DNA of 6,720 nucleotides. It comes from an uncultured Prevotellaceae bacterium (GTDB lineage Bacteria; Bacteroidota; Bacteroidia; Bacteroidales; Bacteroidaceae). The stretch covers positions 1 to 6,720 of the forward strand of contig CAMPCG010000160.1 of NCBI GenBank assembly GCA_946644025.1, read 5' to 3'. This document shows, piece after piece, positions 5,207-6,720 of the stretch; the first letter of the stretch is position 1, and each line of letters begins with the position of its first letter. The notes under the pieces were generated by a model. The model made no database searches. It saw nothing but the letters and a program-made list of their open reading frames with translations, and had not been told where the DNA came from. A program made the position numbers and the translations under genes.

Positions 5207-6720
5207 AACTTTACAGAACATATTTTCTCTTTCTACTGCTCTGTGCCACTTCGTTAGTTATGGCACAGGGCAGTATGGATTCTATTCAGCAGGTACAGGA
5301 GGTAGAGGTCTACGGCAAGCGACCCATCGCTACGTCGCAGAAACTGAGCGGCGCCGACCTGCAAGCACTCTCCACCACCTCGGTGGCCGACGCGCTGAAG
5401 TACTTTGCCGGCGTGCAGATAAAGGACTACGGCGGACTGGGCGGACTGAAGACCATCAACGTGAGGTCGATGGGCGCGCAGCACGTGGGCATATACGTGG
5501 ACGGAATACGCATCACCAACGCCCAGAACGGCACCGTAGACCTGGGCAAGTTCTCGCTCTCGTCGATGGAGAGCGTCACGCTATACAACGCCAACAAGCT
5601 CGACAACTGCCAGTCGGCCTCGGAGTATGCCTCGGGCGCCACCGTCTACCTGCGCACCCGTAGGCCCACGAAGGACTCGGTGTCGGTGCAGCTGAGGCGC
5701 GCCTCGTTCTCCACCTACATGGTGAAGGCCAACGCCCAGTTCAGCAGGAACGGATGGCAGGGATTCATCGACGGCGAGTGGACCGACTCAGAGGGCGACT
5801 ACCCCTTCCGCTATCACTCCGAGTATGAGGACACGGTGGGCCGACGCGCCAACAGCGACATACGCTACGGCCGCGTGGAGGGAGCACTCTTCAAGGGCGG
5901 ATTCTCCACACATCTTTATTATTATGAGTCCCGGCGCGGCTGCCCGGGGGGCATCGTGCGCCGACTGAGCGACAAGTACATCAACGTGGGCCGAGAGTGG
6001 GACCGCGACTTCTTCGTCCAGGCCTCCTGGCAGCACCAGTTCCTGGAGCGCCACCGCGTGAAGGTCAACGCCAAGTACACCAACGAGTACCTGCGCTACT
6101 GCACCAACTACCCCGAGAACCAGAACACGGCCCGCGTGGACAACCACTACCGCCAGGAAGACGGCTACGGCGCACTGTGCTACGGCTTCACGCCCTGGGA
6201 GTGGCTGTCGCTGTCGACGAGCTACGACGTGCGCTACAGCAAGCTGCGCGCCGACCTGAAGCACTTCGACAATGTCTTCCGCCTGGACCAGAAGCAGGTG
6301 GTGGCCGCTCAGATGAACTACAACAACATTCAGGCTGCCGCCTCCTTGCTCCACCAGCACCTGCACGACTTCACCTTCGCCCACGTGGGGGCCGCCGACC
6401 CGCTCGACCGCTGGACGCCAGCCCTCTCGGTTGCCTACACCCTGAAGACACTCACGCTGAGGGCCTGGTACAAGAAGATATTCCGCGCACCGACGCTCAA
6501 CGACCTCTACTACACGCAGGTGGGCAACCGCAACCTGAAGCCGGAGTACACCAAGCAGTGGAACATCGGCGCGGAATGGCACTGGCACAACAGGGCTGAC
6601 GGCCGATGGGCCGTAGACCTGCAGGCCGACGCCTACCGCAACGAGATAGACAACCACATCGTCTGCCTGCCGCTGAAGGGCACCTACACCTGGACGATGA
6701 TGAACTACGGGCGCACCCTG
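5203..6720 (+). CDS. TonB-dependent outer-membrane receptor, BtuB-like (3' partial)
   Basis: The frame stays open to the right edge (506 codons) with no stop. The best start is TTG 5203, overlapping the upstream TGA by two bases. It gives a textbook signal peptide: MKLYRTY, a hydrophobic FLFLLLCATSLVM core and a VMA|QG signal-peptidase I site after residue 21. The next in-frame ATG (5260) would delete this signal. EVEVYGK (about 34-39) resembles the TonB-box region. The plug domain spans about 47-155, with SVADALKYFAGVQIKDYGG, GGLKTINVRSMG, VDGIR and YASGATVYLRTRRP. The beta-barrel follows, with GDYPF, RGCPGG, WDRDFFVQ and FRAPTLNDLYY then GNRNLKPEY at about 427-449. Known for the family: TonB/ExbB/ExbD-energised import of scarce large ligands. 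There is no N-terminal CarboxypepD-type domain and no SusD visible, so it is not a SusC-type glycan porin. Plug and barrel motifs look most like Bacteroidetes BtuB-type receptors, so a corrinoid is the leading substrate guess, not a certainty. Related receptors are usually 600-750 residues, so roughly the last quarter is missing. Confidence 0.93.
   Translation, partial: MKLYRTYFLFLLLCATSLVMAQGSMDSIQQVQEVEVYGKRPIATSQKLSGADLQALSTTSVADALKYFAGVQIKDYGGLGGLKTINVRSMGAQHVGIYVDGIRITNAQNGTVDLGKFSLSSMESVTLYNANKLDNCQSASEYASGATVYLRTRRPTKDSVSVQLRRASFSTYMVKANAQFSRNGWQGFIDGEWTDSEGDYPFRYHSEYEDTVGRRANSDIRYGRVEGALFKGGFSTHLYYYESRRGCPGGIVRRLSDKYINVGREWDRDFFVQASWQHQFLERHRVKVNAKYTNEYLRYCTNYPENQNTARVDNHYRQEDGYGALCYGFTPWEWLSLSTSYDVRYSKLRADLKHFDNVFRLDQKQVVAAQMNYNNIQAAASLLHQHLHDFTFAHVGAADPLDRWTPALSVAYTLKTLTLRAWYKKIFRAPTLNDLYYTQVGNRNLKPEYTKQWNIGAEWHWHNRADGRWAVDLQADAYRNEIDNHIVCLPLKGTYTWTMMNYGRTL
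5234..5275 (+). promoter_or_regulatory. Strong RNA hairpin in the receptor signal-peptide codons (15-bp stem, 12-nt loop)
   Basis: The left arm TACTGCTCTGTGCCA (5234-5248) pairs with the right arm TGGCACAGGGCAGTA (5261-5275) over 15 positions with one U-G wobble (5240 with 5269). The loop is 5249-5260. It begins about 30 bases after the proposed TTG start and covers codons 11-25, and the internal ATG 5260 starts at the loop edge. A stem this strong so early in a gene could limit or time translation of the receptor, or stabilise the downstream mRNA. No T-run follows, which argues against a terminator. The pairing is visible; the function is inferred. Confidence 0.5.

Noticed and set aside
5236..5247. 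LLLC in the receptor leader as a lipobox
   Set aside because: The position before Cys is Leu, not Gly/Ala/Ser, and a good SPase I site (VMA|Q) lies 7 residues later. TonB receptors are normally not lipoproteins.
4981..5260. Cobalamin riboswitch upstream of the receptor
   Set aside because: There is no room for one: the small gene fills the space, and no B12-box-like conserved core was seen. If one exists it should be upstream of the large gene, outside the window.
5788..6657. Minus-strand open frame (289 codons) and the + strand Pro/Arg-rich frame at 5997-6599
   Set aside because: Both overlap the TonB-dependent receptor in other frames. The receptor frame has recognisable family motifs throughout, and these two do not.
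5203..6720. SusC-type glycan porin
   Set aside because: The mature protein goes almost directly from a TonB-box-like stretch into the plug, with no CarboxypepD-type N-terminal domain, and no SusD gene is visible.

Overview
The window looks like a piece of a Bacteroidales chromosome, most likely Prevotella or a close relative. The evidence is a very large secreted repeat protein with a type IX secretion (T9SS)-like C-terminal tail ending in a GFYVKNGKKVIVK-type motif, a DUF4465-like domain, a TonB-dependent receptor with a Bacteroidetes-style plug, AT-rich start regions without a clear Shine-Dalgarno, and a small acidic SRR...WDDE protein of a kind I associate with this group. The coding sequence is GC-rich (41 of 60 bases at 6001-6060), but the gene junction is AT-rich (20 of 60 G/C at 4981-5040). 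The genus is an inference.

Layout: all three genes are on the + strand and tightly packed. Bases 1-4980 are the 3' part of a giant surface protein (5' end outside the window). In order it holds the end of one adhesin-like module, two complete CUB-like + BNR_assoc_N-like modules, a right-handed beta-helix, an FN3-like and a PKD/Ig-like domain, a DUF4465-like domain, a beta-rich C-terminal domain and a sorting tail. After 22 bases comes a 67-residue acidic protein (5003-5206). Its stop overlaps the proposed TTG start of a TonB-dependent outer-membrane receptor (5203 to the right edge, 3' end missing). The receptor has a clear signal peptide, plug domain and the start of its barrel.

The three genes read as one transcription unit: a surface-exposed binding protein, a small accessory protein and an outer-membrane transporter. 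DUF4465-type surface proteins beside BtuB-like receptors are, to my knowledge, typical of Bacteroidetes corrinoid (vitamin B12) uptake loci. Corrinoid capture is therefore the leading guess for the locus, but no B12 riboswitch or other substrate-specific gene is visible here.

The most unexpected signal not explained by the proteins is a pair of strong RNA hairpins at the gene junction. One (5037-5064) lies inside the small gene: 12 bp, UCGA loop, one G-U pair. The other (5234-5275) lies inside the receptor's signal-peptide codons: 15 bp, 12-nt loop, one G-U pair. Both are far stronger than the 7-bp stems expected by chance and may control expression of the receptor relative to the surface protein.
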